This document shows, in pieces, positions 52,781-64,000 of a stretch of DNA of 64,000 nucleotides. The DNA comes from Aphidius gifuensis (Eukaryota; Arthropoda; Insecta; Hymenoptera; Braconidae), in assembly GCF_014905175.1 (NCBI RefSeq), contig NC_057788.1, positions 17,764,154 to 17,828,153 on the forward strand, given 5' to 3'. Within the stretch, counting starts at the first letter, position 1, and every line of letters starts with the position of its first letter. The notes under the pieces were generated by a model. That model was given only the letters and a program-made list of their open reading frames with translations. It was not told the origin of the DNA and searched no databases. A program made the translations under genes and the position numbers.

Positions 52781-54607
52781 ATGGCGACTCGACTGTTGAA
52801 GTTTGGTGCTGCATTGCGTTTATATACTAACAAAACAAATCTTTTAAAGGTATTTAATAATTCATAAAATTAATTAGTAATCTAAAGTTTTATAATTTAT
52901 TAAGTTATCATGATTCTTATGATGAATAAATATTATTCAATTCTTACGTAATACTCATCAATTTTAGTTGATATGGTACTTGTTAAACTCTACTGATCAA
53001 ATTAATAAATTTATTAATCAATTTGGAGTATATATTATTTGTAGTCACGTCGAGAATGTTTTGCCACTGTAACATCTTTAAAAGAGACACTCATAAATCA
53101 ACCACCAACCAAGACATCAACCCTCGACTGCGGAATGAGAATTGCAAGTGAAGATAGTGGTGCTGCGACAGCAACTGTTGGCCTGTGGATTGATGCTGGG
53201 AGCCGTTGTGAAAATGATGACAACAATGGTGTCGCCCACTTTATGGAACACATGGCATTTAAGGTAAATAATAATTAAAATCTAGATTTTCTTCATCTGC
53301 AAGCTATTGTATTCAAAATTATTATTATTATTATTATTGTTATTCAATTTCAGGGAACTGCAAAACGTTCTCAAACTGATCTTGAATTGGAAATCGAAAA
53401 TATAGGTGCTCATTTAAATGCTTACACAAGTCGAGAACAAACAGTTTTTTATGCAAAATGTTTATCACAAGATGTCCCAAAAGCCATTGAAATTTTGAGT
53501 GATATTATACAAAATTCAAAACTTGGTGAATCCGAAATTGAGAGAGAACGTGGCGTAATATTACGTGAAATGCAAGAAGTAGAAACAAATCTTCAAGAAG
53601 TTGTATTTGATCATCTTCATTCAATTGCATATCAAGGCACACCACTTGGTCGTACAATTCTTGGACCAACAAAAAATATTAAATCAATTACAAAGAACCA
53701 CCTTGTTGATTATGTTAAATCAAATTATGGTCCACCGAGATTTGTCCTGGCTGGCGCTGGAGGTGTTGATCACAATCAACTTGTTGAACTCGCTGATAAA
53801 CACTTTGGTAAAATGAAAGGACCACATTACGATGAAATTCCACCCCTTGTACAACCTTGTCGTTATACTGGATCTGAAATACGTGTACGTGATGATTCGA
53901 TTCCACTCGCACATGTTGCACTTGCTGTTGAAGGTGCTGGTTGGACAAGCGCTGATAACATACCACTCATGATTGCTAATACATTGATGGGTGCTTGGGA
54001 TCGTAGCCAAGGTGGTGGTGCCAACAATGCCACAAACCTTGCTAGAGCATCTGCTGATGCTGGCCTTTGCCATAGTTATCAAAGTTTTAACACATGTTAT
54101 AAAGACACTGGTCTTTGGGGTGTTTACTTTGTTAGTGATCCAATGCAACTTGAAGACATGGTTGCCGTTATTCAAAATGAATGGATGAAATTATGTACAT
54201 CAGTTACTGAAAAAGAAGTGAACAGAGCTAAAAATATCCTGAAAACAAATATGCTCTTACAGCTTGATGGTACCACAGCCATTTGTGAAGATATTGGTAG
54301 ACAAATGTTATGTTATGATAGAAGAATTCCACTCCATGAACTTGAAGCTAGAATAGAAGTAAGATTTAACATGTCATTTATGTTCACAAACAATTTCACA
54401 TGAAGTTATTATTTTAAGGATGAAATGACAGATTTAATAACAATGTACATTTTTTTTAATTTTCAGAGTGTCACAGCTAAAACAATTCACGATGTTGGTA
54501 TGAAATACATTTACGATCATTGTCCAGTTGTTGCTGCTGTTGGACCAGTTGAAAATCTTCCTGATTACAATCTAATCCGAAGCGGAATGTATTGGATACG
54601 TGTTTAA
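52781..54607 (+). CDS. Mitochondrial processing peptidase subunit beta
   Basis: Four exons (52781-52849, 53045-53263, 53354-54358, 54467-54607) join to 477 residues, the usual length. With the alpha subunit it cleaves presequences from imported matrix proteins. The first 23 residues form a basic, acid-free presequence (MATRLLKFGAALRLY). The inverted zinc motif HFMEH is intact (His88, Glu91, His92), and the distal ligand Glu168 falls 76 residues after His92 in GVILREMQEVETN. So this is the catalytic beta subunit, not alpha or a UQCRC1 core protein. The second half has GAHLNAYTSREQ and the C-terminal GMYWIRV. Its 3' end converges with MOB3, about 500 bases away. Confidence 0.95.
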
Positions 54608-55112
54608 GTATCCACATGAAATATAATAAATTAGTCAATAAAACCTCAACATATAAAACGAATATTTGTCTTTCGTTATTCTTCTATTTGAAATTTAAAT
54701 TAGGACTAATTCAATTACTAATCACTCAAAATTTATAAAATTCAGACTCGATGGTTAAATAATCCAAAAAATTACATTTCTTCGAAAAGTTAAAGATTTA
54801 AAAAGTCAGGAAAAAAGAATTCATTTAAAATAAAAGAAAAAATATAGGTATAAGTATATCTCGTTTACACAAATTTTTCTGTAAATATAAATTATATAGG
54901 TATATAATAATGCTTATGTGTTTATTCTTTTTTTAAATGTAGCGAGTAGATAATCCAGATGACTAGAAAAAAAGATGAGACAATTTAAGGTAACGGGAGA
55001 ACAATAAATAAGCGAAACTATATTTAAAATTAAAAAAAAAAAACAATGAAAATGTTGCAACAGCTATTAAGTTTTTTATAATCTAAGATGAAAAATGATA
55101 GGTCGATGCCAA

Positions 55113-56084
55113 CTACCTCTGGCCATTAGATCCCTGTTGCGAATTACTTGTTGGATTGTCTTTGCATACTCGTAGTGTCATTTCTTTCAGTGGTTCTAAT
55201 TCCTTTATGTTAATTAACTCGAATTCCGTTACAAAATAGTAAAAATGTTTGTAACAGGTGTTGACATGAGCTTCCTATCAAAAATACGAAAAAGTCATTA
55301 GTAAATTCTACATAAAGTACATGAGTTTAAAAAAACTAATCATTTGTTATTGAGTTTATCAAAACTTACTGCTCCAATAGCAACTATTCGATCGAAATGA
55401 TGAATATAAACATGAACAAACACACGAAATAACCGTGTCAATATTTTTCTACTCAATGGTATGAATGTCTTTGGAAATGGTACATTTGTTGACACTGGAA
55501 AAATATTCTCATTGTTAATTTGTGACTCGATCCAATCAAGAAGTAAACTGACATATTGCGGTGCTGGTAAAGCTGTTGGTTTTTTGTACTTGGCACCGTC
55601 AGCCCAAAGGTACTCAAACCTAGCTCCTCCACTCATTGTTGGGCAACTCGTCGAGTCACAGTATTCAGAAATTGTGCCACAAATAAGATTTATTCGGTTG
55701 AAGAAATCTACAACTAAATATTATATATATAGTCAATTTTTTTTTTTTTTTTCAAATGAATCCAGATTAAAATAAAACGAAGAATATACCATGCACTGCA
55801 ATCCAATCATTGAGGTCTTCACCGGGTGGCAATTTTACTGCATCACGTAAATTAATACCAGAATTGAGTGATGCCTGGGCTTGTTTGTACAATGAATAAC
55901 GCAATGTTCCATGGGCAAACTTTTTGTTCGGTCTGAAAGTCTGCCAAAAGATTTGTAAAAAATTGTTAAATTCATAAAAAAAATTTCATATTCCATAAAA
56001 GAAAAATAGCTTTATAAAATTGATTTCTCTTACATTGACTTTTCCTTTTTGGAAAAATTCAACAAATCCACCGAATGCAGCCAT
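55113..56084 (-). CDS. Mob3: MOB kinase activator-like 3
   Basis: Four exons on the minus strand (56034-56084, 55790-55940, 55370-55707, 55113-55274) join to 233 residues. Mob/phocein proteins are adaptors that bind NDR/LATS or MST kinases or the STRIPAK complex. The start AAFGGFVEFFQKGK, then FRPNKKFAHGTLRYSLYKQA and KYKKPTALPAPQYVSLLLDW, match the MOB3 class rather than MOB1 or MOB4. Zinc ligands are present: Cys84 and Cys89 in CDSTSCP, with the His pair in HVYIHHFD. A C-terminal tail of about 15 polar residues (DNPTSNSQQGSNGQR) extends past the usual MOB3 end. Confidence 0.93.
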
Positions 56085-56323
56085 TACGTAAACTAAATAG
56101 CAAAATTTAATATATATCTATATATATTTTTCTATATATTATAAGATGTTTTTTTCTATACATGAAATTTTAAGTACATGGAATTTAAAATTGATATAGA
56201 TACGAATCAGCATTACCAAAACTTATTACAATTATAATTGGAAATTATTATTATTTTAATAATCGTAAGGTGCGTGTATATAAACACGTTGTCTGCTTTC
56301 TTATTCTGTATACTTATTTTTGG

Positions 56324-57288
56324 CAGTGATGGGTAAATGGTCAATTTTTGAGATTTCATACACTTACAGTAAGATACTGTAAGATACTGTAAGAAACTGT
56401 AAGATACCTCTGACGCCATTTTGAACATTCTTATTGACTGTCAACTCGACAATTAGTTCTTATTGCTCGATATATATTGGTACATGTAATTTATTTGTTA
56501 TATAAATATATATAAAATCAAGGAAAACCAGTTTTAAGGAATTAATGTTGCTTGAAACATAATTTTTTGGCAACATTAATTCCTTAGCTCCATCTTTTTC
56601 TTAGCGACTGCTTTTCCTCGGACATTTTCTATTTATTAAATAAATAATATACATGTCAGTTTATTTTTAAAAGATAGAAATGTCCAAGAAAAAACAGTAG
56701 CTAAGGGAAAGATGTAGCTAAGGAATTAATGTTGCTTGAAAAAGAATTTCTTTGGCAACTGTAATTCCTTAGCTCCATCTTTTCCTTAGCTACTATTTTT
56801 CCTTGGGATTTTTATTTATTTAAAAAATAAAATGCATGTAATTTTATTTATTAAATAAATTAAAATGTCCAAGGAAAAGCAGTAGCTAAGAAAAAGATGT
56901 AGCTAAGAAATTAATGTTGCCAAAAAATTATGTAAGGGTAATGTTTTTAATTTTAATTTTTTAAAAAAACAAAAATCCCAAGGACAAATAGTAGCTAAGG
57001 AAAAGATGGAGCTAAGAAATTACAGTTGCCAAAGAATTCTTTCTTGAGCAACATTAATTCCTGCTACATCTTTCATATAACTTCTAGCATTTGGAATTTT
57101 TATTTATTTAATAAATGAATTACATGTATTTATCGAATAAAAAGAAAAGGTTCCACTTTTATTCGTAAGAGGCGCTGGGAACGCGATGTAAGATACCTCG
57201 ATGTATGAAACCGATGATGTAAGATACGGTATCTTACATGGTATTTTACACATGTAAGATACCAAGGTATCTTACCTACCCAACACTG
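56324..57288. mobile_element. hAT-like non-autonomous element, copy 2
   Basis: Same ends and internal mosaic as copy 1 at 51164, with small deletions. The 8-bp direct repeat ATTTTTGG lies at 56316-56323 and 57289-57296. Confidence 0.88.
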
Positions 57289-57558
57289 ATTTTTGGTAAT
57301 ACAAGTATATCAACTGATATCAACCTTTCAAAGCTATAATGCGGTTTAAATCAATGTTATTACTGATTATCAGCTTCCTGCTTCAAAGGATTGTCAATCA
57401 ATTCAAAGGATTATTTTTCAAGCGTGGCTATTTTTTTTATGACTGATATAGGATTGTTAATTTACCGTTGTTTTATTTTTTTTAGCATTTTTAACCAGAT
57501 TTTTAACCGGTAAAAAATCATTTTTAACCAAAAAAGGCGGAGCTTACCAGCACCACTG

Positions 57559-57885
57559 CACCCGTATTCACGGGGCATTACAATTTAGGGCTTTTTTCAT
57601 CCACCGGTGGCGCTTGTGGAGCTTTTATATGTAAAATCCATATAAAAAAAATTTTATAAGCGCCATCAGTGGGAAAAAAACGCCCTAAATTGTATAAAAT
57701 TTGCCCTGTGAATACGGCAGTCCAATTCACAGGGCATTACAAATTAGGGCTTTTTTTCTCTACTGGCGGCGCTTGCAGAGCTTTTGTATGTGAAATCTAT
57801 ATAAAAAAAATGTGACAAGCGCCATCACCGGCAAAAAAAAGCCCTAAATTGTAAAAAATTTGCCCTGTGAGTTGGACTGCGGGTG
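57559..57885. mobile_element. CNG-family MITE B7 with B8 nested in its end
   Basis: B7 has ends CACCCGTATTCACGGGGC/complement and CTG on both sides (57556-57558, 57886-57888). B8 (57718-57879, CAGTCC/GGACTG ends) is inserted in its right terminus and is flanked by CGG on both sides (57715-57717, 57880-57882). Removing B8 and one CGG restores the normal AATACGGGTG end. Confidence 0.88.
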
Positions 57886-57912
57886 CTGAAATATAATAAA
57901 ACTGGATATGTA

Positions 57913-59398
57913 GCTGTGTTCGATGGTCGTCTCGGCTCAGTTCCGTCTCACTTGGTCTCACTTACGGCTCACTTATGGCGCTAGCGACGTACGGTTGTTT
58001 AAAGAACTACAAAGGCACAAAATCTCAATACAGGTGCCTATCTATATCATCACTGTATCAATGCCCCAATAAATATTGTTGATTGACGAAATGACGATTG
58101 TTGTTGTTGTTCGTTGTCGTTTCAAAATTTATTGTTATTTATTAAAACTTTAATTTTGTAATAACTAGTGATGTCGACTGATACGGTATTTGGTATTTTA
58201 CCGGTATTAAATACGGTAAAATACGGTATTTGGTATCAAATTGAAATACCATATACCAATATGCCTTTTACCGATTTTTCCATGTAAATACCGTAAAATA
58301 CGAGTAAAATTTTCGATACGGTATTTTTACAACTATATAGGTGAAAATACGGTATTTTCTGTTTTTGGTACCAGCAAAAAAAAATTTTTTTTTTTTTTTT
58401 TTTTTTTTTCATATAATTTCTAAATTATCAACCGTGGCACTGGTCATTAATAGCGGCCATATTTGATATTTTGTTTTATTGTCAAATGTCAATTGCTCAG
58501 CTGTTTTTATTATATTGCACATTCCACATTGACATTATTATTTTAAAAGCCGATATAATAACAAAGAAACTTTTTAAGTGTAATGAAAATTTATTAATAT
58601 AAATACTTCTTCCAATAATACTAACTTTTTTTATTTAAAAAAACCTTATTTTTTTAAGGACAAATATTTTTTTTTTTTTATATTTTAATTTTGCTATATA
58701 ATTTATTTACTGAATTTATTTATTGAATTTATTTATCATCTATAACTTCGTATGTATTTATTTTTATTTATACAATAAAATCAAGTTATGTTCATATATT
58801 TTTTATTTTTCAATACCATGAGTAACATCTCTATAGTTGTAAATACGGTATTGGTATCGAAAATTTCACTGATACCGTATTTTTACATACAGATTATTGA
58901 TACGGTATTGAATGGTAAATTACCGTATCAATACCGTATTTTGTACCGTATTTGGTATCAAAAATAAAATACCGGTATATGCACATCAGTAGTAATAACA
59001 AAATGAGTTCATAATATTATTTTGATTGTTTTCATCTATTTCCTATGTATGAAAGATAAAAAATTATTGTTCAATAGTACAGATAATAATTCCATCTCCA
59101 AAATTTGTATTTTCATTTTTATTTCTTTCATTCACTATTTGCTCTCACCTGAATTATATTTTCTATATTCATTTTGATTATATATTTATCAACTCATTGT
59201 AATAGATTATTATGATGACACTGTTTGCATAAAGTAAATAAACAATATTTATTGAAGCATTGATACAGTGATGATATAGATAAGCACCTGTATTGAGATT
59301 TTGTGCCTTTGTAGTTCTTCAAACAACCGTACGTCGCTAGCGCCATAAGTGAGCCGTAAGTGAGACGGAACTGAGCCGAGACGACCATCGAACACAGC
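57913..59398. mobile_element. TA-flanked MITE, family A copy 2, with nested hAT-like element
   Basis: Ends GCTGTGTTCGATGGTCGTCT/complement with TA on both sides. Arms match copy 1 at 24886. Its centre is expanded by a family C insertion (58166-58991). The right arm retains the empty site for MITE B1. Confidence 0.8.
58166..58991. mobile_element. ATACGGTAT-rich hAT-like element, family C copy 2, 8-bp TSD
   Basis: Direct repeats GTAATAAC at 58158-58165 and 58992-58999. Ends TAGTGATGTCGACTGATACG and a right end reading, in complement, TACTGATGTGCATATACC. Subterminal regions are dense in ATACGGTAT words; the core is AT-rich with no coding frame. Confidence 0.8.
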
Positions 59399-59538
59399 TA
59401 ATAGCTAATAGCTATCGAGATATATATTGATATTGGTTGGCATTCAACTCTCACTCACGCATGCGCACATTAAATCTTGTACAGTCAACGTCAAAACAAA
59501 CTAGTACTACACGGTATAAAAGTTACATTATATTTCAG

Positions 59539-59700
59539 CACCCGTATTCACAGGGCAAATTTTATACAATTTAGAGCTTTTTTTTGCCACTGATGGCGCT
59601 TATAAATTTTTTTTTATATAGATTTTACATATAAAAGCTCCACGAGCGTCACCGGTGGATGAAAAAAGCCCTAAATTGTAATGCCCTGTGAATACGGGTG
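59539..59700. mobile_element. CNG-family 162-bp MITE, copy B11
   Basis: Ends CACCCGTATTCACAGGGC and complement; CAG on both sides (59536-59538, 59701-59703). Confidence 0.88.
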
Positions 59701-59703
59701 CAG

Positions 59704-59905
59704 GGGAGCGTTCGATAGCTCGCCGAGGGCCTCGGCCTGGGCCAACGGAAAGACAACTTGATAAATCAAAAACTCACTATGAGAAAATCCCATGTAAATA
59801 TTTGAAATTATAATGTAGCAGTGCTGACACTACGAACATATAAAATAAACCATGATAAAAAATTGGCCGGATTTTTGGCCTCGGCCAGCTATCGAACGCT
59901 GCCCT
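59704..59905. mobile_element. ~200-bp MITE with GAGCGTTCGATAGCT ends
   Basis: Left GGGAGCGTTCGATAGCTCGC and right AGCTATCGAACGCTGCCC are inverted with GGCCTCGGCC-type subterminal words. It abuts MITE B11. Confidence 0.65.
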
Positions 59906-60038
59906 GTAGTCTCAACCGATTATAGTTGACGTGACTGTACCGACAAGGACAGCAGGCCAACCATTGAGTTTCTCTCTCGGCGACACGAAGTTCGGCTTCC
60001 AGTTTTATTATATTTCAGTGACCAGCACCCGTATTCAG

Positions 60039-60355
60039 CAGTCCAATTCACAGGGCATTACAATTTAGGGCTTTTTTCCTCTACTGGCGGCGCTTGTAGA
60101 GCTTTTGTATGTGAAATCTATATAAAAAAAATTTGACAAGCGCCATCACCGGCAAATAAATTCAGTTCCCTGTGGTTGGACTTCAGTATTCAGCAGTCCA
60201 ATTCACAGGGCAAATTTTTTACAATTTAGGGATATTTTTTGCCGCTGATGGCGCTTGTAAAATTTTTTTTATATAGATTTTATATACAAAAGCTTCACAA
60301 GCGCCGTCAGTGGAGGAAAAAAGCCCTAAATTGTAATGCCCTGTGAATTGGACTG
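60039..60355. mobile_element. Two adjacent CNG-family MITEs, B9 and B10
   Basis: B9 (60039-60183) has a decayed right end; B10 (60194-60355) is a full 162 bp. Each is flanked by CAG triplets (60036-60038/60184-60186 and 60191-60193/60356-60358). B9 sits in a remnant of a CACCCGTATT-type end. A partial AGGATGTTCTC-type relative follows at 60356-60433. Confidence 0.8.
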
Positions 60356-60591
60356 CAGAGGATGTTCTCACTTCTCATTAGGGCGTTTTTTTTCCGATGG
60401 TGGCGTTTGTGAAGCTTTTCTATATGAAATCAATGGCTGCTTTCTTTCATGAACTTAATGTTCAGAACATTGATGTGATCTCCATCAGCGCACGCGTAGG
60501 CGCAGATGCGCAGAATTATTTATTTTTTTAAAACCGGCTGTGCATTGGCGCTGGTATTATATTTATATTTTTCTTGACATTTGTGTAGTGG

Positions 60592-60963
60592 GTGCATTCC
60601 TTTAATAAAAAATTTTTTTTCGTTTTGCAATTTCGCCCTGTAATACCGACTAAAAACTAGAAACAGGAACAATGACAAAAGTGATAAAATTCTCTATGTA
60701 AAATCCCAGGCTTTACAGTTTACGATAATGTGTAGTACGAGCTATGTGACAATAACAAACAATCACAACAAGTCAATTTTCTATTTATTTCAGTTTGATA
60801 TAAACATTGAACAGTTATCCATCTAATAATTGGCAGCCAAAAAAAATAATGTCATGTGCCAGTACTGCCACTACACGAAACAGCTTTTTCCTATATAATT
60901 TTGGCCGGTATTACAGGGCGAAATTGCAAAACGAAAAAAAATTTTTTATTAAGGGAATGCACC
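60592..60963. mobile_element. Family D MITE, copy 2
   Basis: Reverse-oriented copy of 47905-48279, with GGGTGCATTCCTTTAAT ends. The open frame inside it is not a gene. Confidence 0.75.
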
Positions 60964-60969
60964 CATACA

Positions 60970-61510
60970 GGCAACATCTTTTCCTTAGCTAATATTTTTC
61001 CCATAGCTTTTTATTTATTTTAATAAATAAATGGTCATAGGAAAAATCGTAGCTAAGGAAAGGAAGTTGTCACATGTTAATTTATACGAAATTAATTTTG
61101 CCAGAGAAATTAATATATGTGACAACTTTCTTTCCTTAGCTACCATTTTTCCTATAGCTTTTTATTTGTTTAAATTAATAAAAAGCTATGGGAAAAATAT
61201 TAGCTAAGGAAAGGATGTTGCCTACGTATTAATTTCTTTGGCTAAATTAATATTTTATGAATTAACATGTAAACAACATTCTGTCGATAGACATTTTTCC
61301 AATAGGTTTTTACATAAATAAACAAATAAAAAACTATGGAAAAAAATAACTAAGGAGAGGATGTTGCCACATGTTGATTTATAAAGAATTAATTGAGCTA
61401 AAGGAATTGACAGATAAGCCACATCCTTTCCTTAGACATTTGTCAATAGCTTTTAATATATTCAATAAATTTATTACTACTGACAAATGTCTGAGAAAAG
61501 GATGAAGATT
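60970..61510. repeat. Inverted mosaic of CCTTAGCTA/TAGCTAAGG blocks
   Basis: Repeated AACATCTTTTCCTTAGCTA-like blocks in alternating orientation with TTATTTATT spacers. It recalls the interior of the hAT-like elements at 51164 and 56324 but diverges in sequence. No ends or target duplication resolved. Confidence 0.6.
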
Positions 61511-62253
61511 ATTACTATTATGCTATATAATTAAAGGAATGATATTTTTAAATTCAAATTATGAGGAATTAAAAATGGTGTGTTACGTGATATACGAAAA
61601 TTCCTACAGATAGCGTTACTAACGTGGTATGAAAGTATGAAACCTCCGCGGTATTATACCGAGGTTTACGACCGGTATGATACCGCGGTATTATACAAAC
61701 CCAACACAGGCGTGGAGACTGGAGAGTTGGAGACACCGCTTTAAAAACTCGCAGGTGGACAGTGGAAACAGCGCTTTAAAAAGCCGAAGACGCCATAAAT
61801 AAAAAAAAGGGTTATTGTCACTGACCACTGTCATAATAAAAGATTTTACATTTATGTATGCTGAGAAGTATTTAGTAAAAAAGATCAAATCAATTTGTTA
61901 ACTACTTTTTAAAAATCTGAATCAACTGAATAATACTTTAGACATCATGTATCAAAAATCAACATATTTTAATAGATAAGTGGAACTTGTCGAATATTTG
62001 ACAATATCAAAACATACATTTCCATGAATTGGAAAAAAAATATTTAATACATGTGCAAGAGTTGAACCCATAACTTATCATTTTTACTTATTATAAATTA
62101 TCTTTACTTTAATGGTATTGAATAAACATTACAAAAAATATATATTTGAGTCTATCGTGTTGGTAAGTTGAACAATATTTTGAAAATACAATACAAATAT
62201 TAAAAACATGTAATTCTTTACAGGTAATTTGACATAATAATCACAACTTAAAT
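61511..62253. other. Upstream region of DCAF7
   Basis: Contains a short GGTATNATACCGCGG-type inverted patch near 61640-61700 and AT-rich sequence. The 5' UTR and an intron ending at CAG near 62222 probably lie here. No other gene. Confidence 0.45.
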
Positions 62254-63534
62254 ATGGCTTTGCATAGTGTACCTCCAAAACGCAAAGAAATATATAAATA
62301 TGAGGCACCCTGGCCTTTATATAGTATGAATTGGTCAGTAAGACCTGATAAAAGGTTTCGTCTAGCTCTTGGCAGCTTTGTTGAAGAATATAACAACAAA
62401 GTGCAAATTGTTTCTCTGGATGAAGAGACTTCAGAGTTCAGTGCCAAAAGCACATTTGAGCACCCTTATCCAACCACTAAAATTATGTGGATTCCAGATA
62501 GTAAAGGTATGTTATTGTATCTCAATTTTTTAAATTCAACTATCATTAATAAGGTACAATTGTTGAATTAGTTATGTTTCTATTTTTTAGTAGGTCTTTC
62601 TTGGCCTAGAGCATTATTCAAATACATAAATACAATGTGATTTTTTTTCTCCATTATCTTGAGTAGGTCTTTTTCCTGATTTGCTAGCAACATCAGGAGA
62701 TTATTTGAGAGTTTGGCGAGCTGCTGAGCCGGAAACTCGTCTAGAATGTGTCCTCAACAATAACAAGAATTCGGATTTTTGTGCTCCATTGACATCTTTT
62801 GACTGGAATGAGGTTGATCCAAATTTAATTGGAACATCAAGCATTGATACAACTTGTACAATTTGGGGACTAGAAACTGGTCAAGTATTAGGTCGTGTCA
62901 ATATGGTTACAGGTCATGTGAAAACACAGTTGATTGCTCATGATAAAGAAGTTTATGACATTGCATTTAGTCGAGCTGGTGGTGGACGAGATATGTTTGC
63001 TTCAGTTGGTGCCGATGGATCAGTTAGAATGTTTGATCTTCGTCATTTGGAACATTCCACAATTATTTATGAAGATCCTCAGCATACGCCACTTTTAAGA
63101 CTAGCTTGGAACAAACAGGATCCAAATTATCTGGCAACTGTAGCTATGGATGCCTGTGAAGTTATTATTCTTGATGTACGAGTTCCTTGCACACCAGTCG
63201 CTAGATTGAATAATCACAGGTAAGTTTTCATTAAGTATTTATCCATAAAATCTGTTGTAGATAGGTTTTCGAGTTTATTTTTTTTTTTTTTTCTTACAGA
63301 GCAAGTGTCAATGGAATTGCCTGGGCACCTCATTCGTCTTGTCATATTTGTACAGCTGGTGATGATCATCAAGCACTGATTTGGGACATTCAACAAATGC
63401 CGAGAGCTATTGAAGACCCAATACTTGCATACACCGCTGCTGAGGGTGAAGTTAATCAAATACAATGGGGAGCAACACAACCTGATTGGATTGCAATTTG
63501 TTACAATAAAGCGGCTGAAATTTTGCGTGTTTAA
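62254..63534 (+). CDS. DDB1- and CUL4-associated factor 7 (WDR68/HAN11)
   Basis: Three exons (62254-62506, 62667-63219, 63300-63534) join to 346 residues, near the 342 of the human protein. It is a WD40 beta-propeller that scaffolds DYRK1/HIPK2 kinases and serves as a CUL4-DDB1 substrate receptor; the Drosophila orthologue is wings apart. Near-identity to vertebrates is visible in SSIDTTCTIWGLETGQVLGR, IAFSRAGGGRDMFASVGADG, VRMFDLRHLEHSTIIYEDPQ and WAPHSSCHICTAGDDHQALI. The C-terminus ILRV is conserved. All splice sites are GT-AG, and the start MALHSVPPKRKEIYKYEAPW agrees with relatives (MSLHGKRKEIYKYEAP type). Confidence 0.96.
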
Positions 63535-64000
63535 ATTAATTTTAAAAAAAGGTAAGAAATGGTATTTAAACTTATAAAATTAAAACAAACAAACAATCAT
63601 GTAATGAAGATGATAAATTTTTTGTTTTTATTATTTTTTAGTTTTTGTCATACTACAAAATATTTTTTTTTGTTTTTAATTCTTGGTTGTAAAATTAGAT
63701 TTTTATGTTGTTAAATATGTAAACATTTTTAAGGATTATAAATCTTTTAAGAACTTATCCATACATATACTTGTGGTGATACCTACATGTGGTGAGTTCA
63801 TCTATTTATTAATTTTTTTTATATCCAAGATAGTTTTTTTAATTTTACATTCATATACATGAAATATTTTCGGAATAATAAACGATGACATATTATTTGA
63901 ATCAGTAAATTATTTATAATAATCATTATTTTGTCGCAAATATTAAAAGTATCGAATTGCAAATGACAAAGTGAAAAAAAAAAATTGTAAATATTGTTAA
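63535..64000. other. DCAF7 3' flank
   Basis: AT-rich; presumably the 3' UTR. AATAAA-like words near 63878. No further gene before the window ends. Confidence 0.5.

Noticed and set aside
60807..60992. 61-residue frame
   Set aside because: Falls inside family D MITE copy 2 and is not conserved as a frame in copy 1.
44127..61510. Possible integrated viral segment in the repeat-rich 44-61 kb region
   Set aside because: No viral gene or excision motif seen; every repeat can be explained as MITE or hAT-like DNA.

Overview
This is a eukaryotic nuclear window, AT-rich, with GT-AG introns and single-copy animal housekeeping genes. Protein affinities and gene style point to an insect, most likely a hymenopteran (perhaps a parasitoid wasp). 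That placement is inferred from protein likeness only. No prokaryotic operon, CRISPR array or viral gene was seen.

Host genes, left to right. A tetraspanin with a long Asn-rich N-terminus (11.86-14.66 kb, +). Pseudouridine-5'-phosphate glycosidase (19.38-21.03 kb, -), with no sugar-kinase half visible. Mitochondrial ribosomal protein uL22m (23.0-23.97 kb, +), tail-to-tail with ribosomal protein eL39 (24.16-24.68 kb, -). Nucleosome assembly protein 1 (28.0-29.7 kb, -), divergent from a TMEM131 homologue (31.67-38.84 kb, +). A short CFAP97/hemingway-type gene (39.58-40.21 kb, -). An AIFM3-type Rieske/flavoprotein oxidoreductase (41.24-43.44 kb, -), whose N-terminal exon carries a myristoylation-type start. 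Mitochondrial processing peptidase beta (52.78-54.61 kb, +), tail-to-tail with MOB3 (55.11-56.08 kb, -). DCAF7/WDR68 (62.25-63.53 kb, +). I rebuilt exon borders by hand; every joined reading frame is a multiple of three. The genes share no pathway and do not form a cluster.

Most other sequence is non-autonomous DNA transposons, many with exact ends and target-site duplications (TSDs). They include a 1.76 kb foldback element (16,253-18,012) with an 8-bp TSD, and a P-like element (9,677-11,192) with 43-bp inverted repeats, an 8-bp TSD and a possible THAP remnant. Two hAT-like ~1 kb elements lie at 51.2 and 56.3 kb. A 162-bp family duplicates a CNG trinucleotide. A set of TA-flanked families shares GGTGYRTTC-like ends, and two elements are flanked by TTAA. 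The stretches 44.1-52.7 kb and 56.3-61.5 kb are layered nests of these.

The first 11 kb hold no host gene that I can support. The best candidates for something new are the foldback element, the CNG-targeting family and the shared-terminus TA families. Among genes, the kinase-less PsuG and the two possible tetraspanin C-termini deserve a check.
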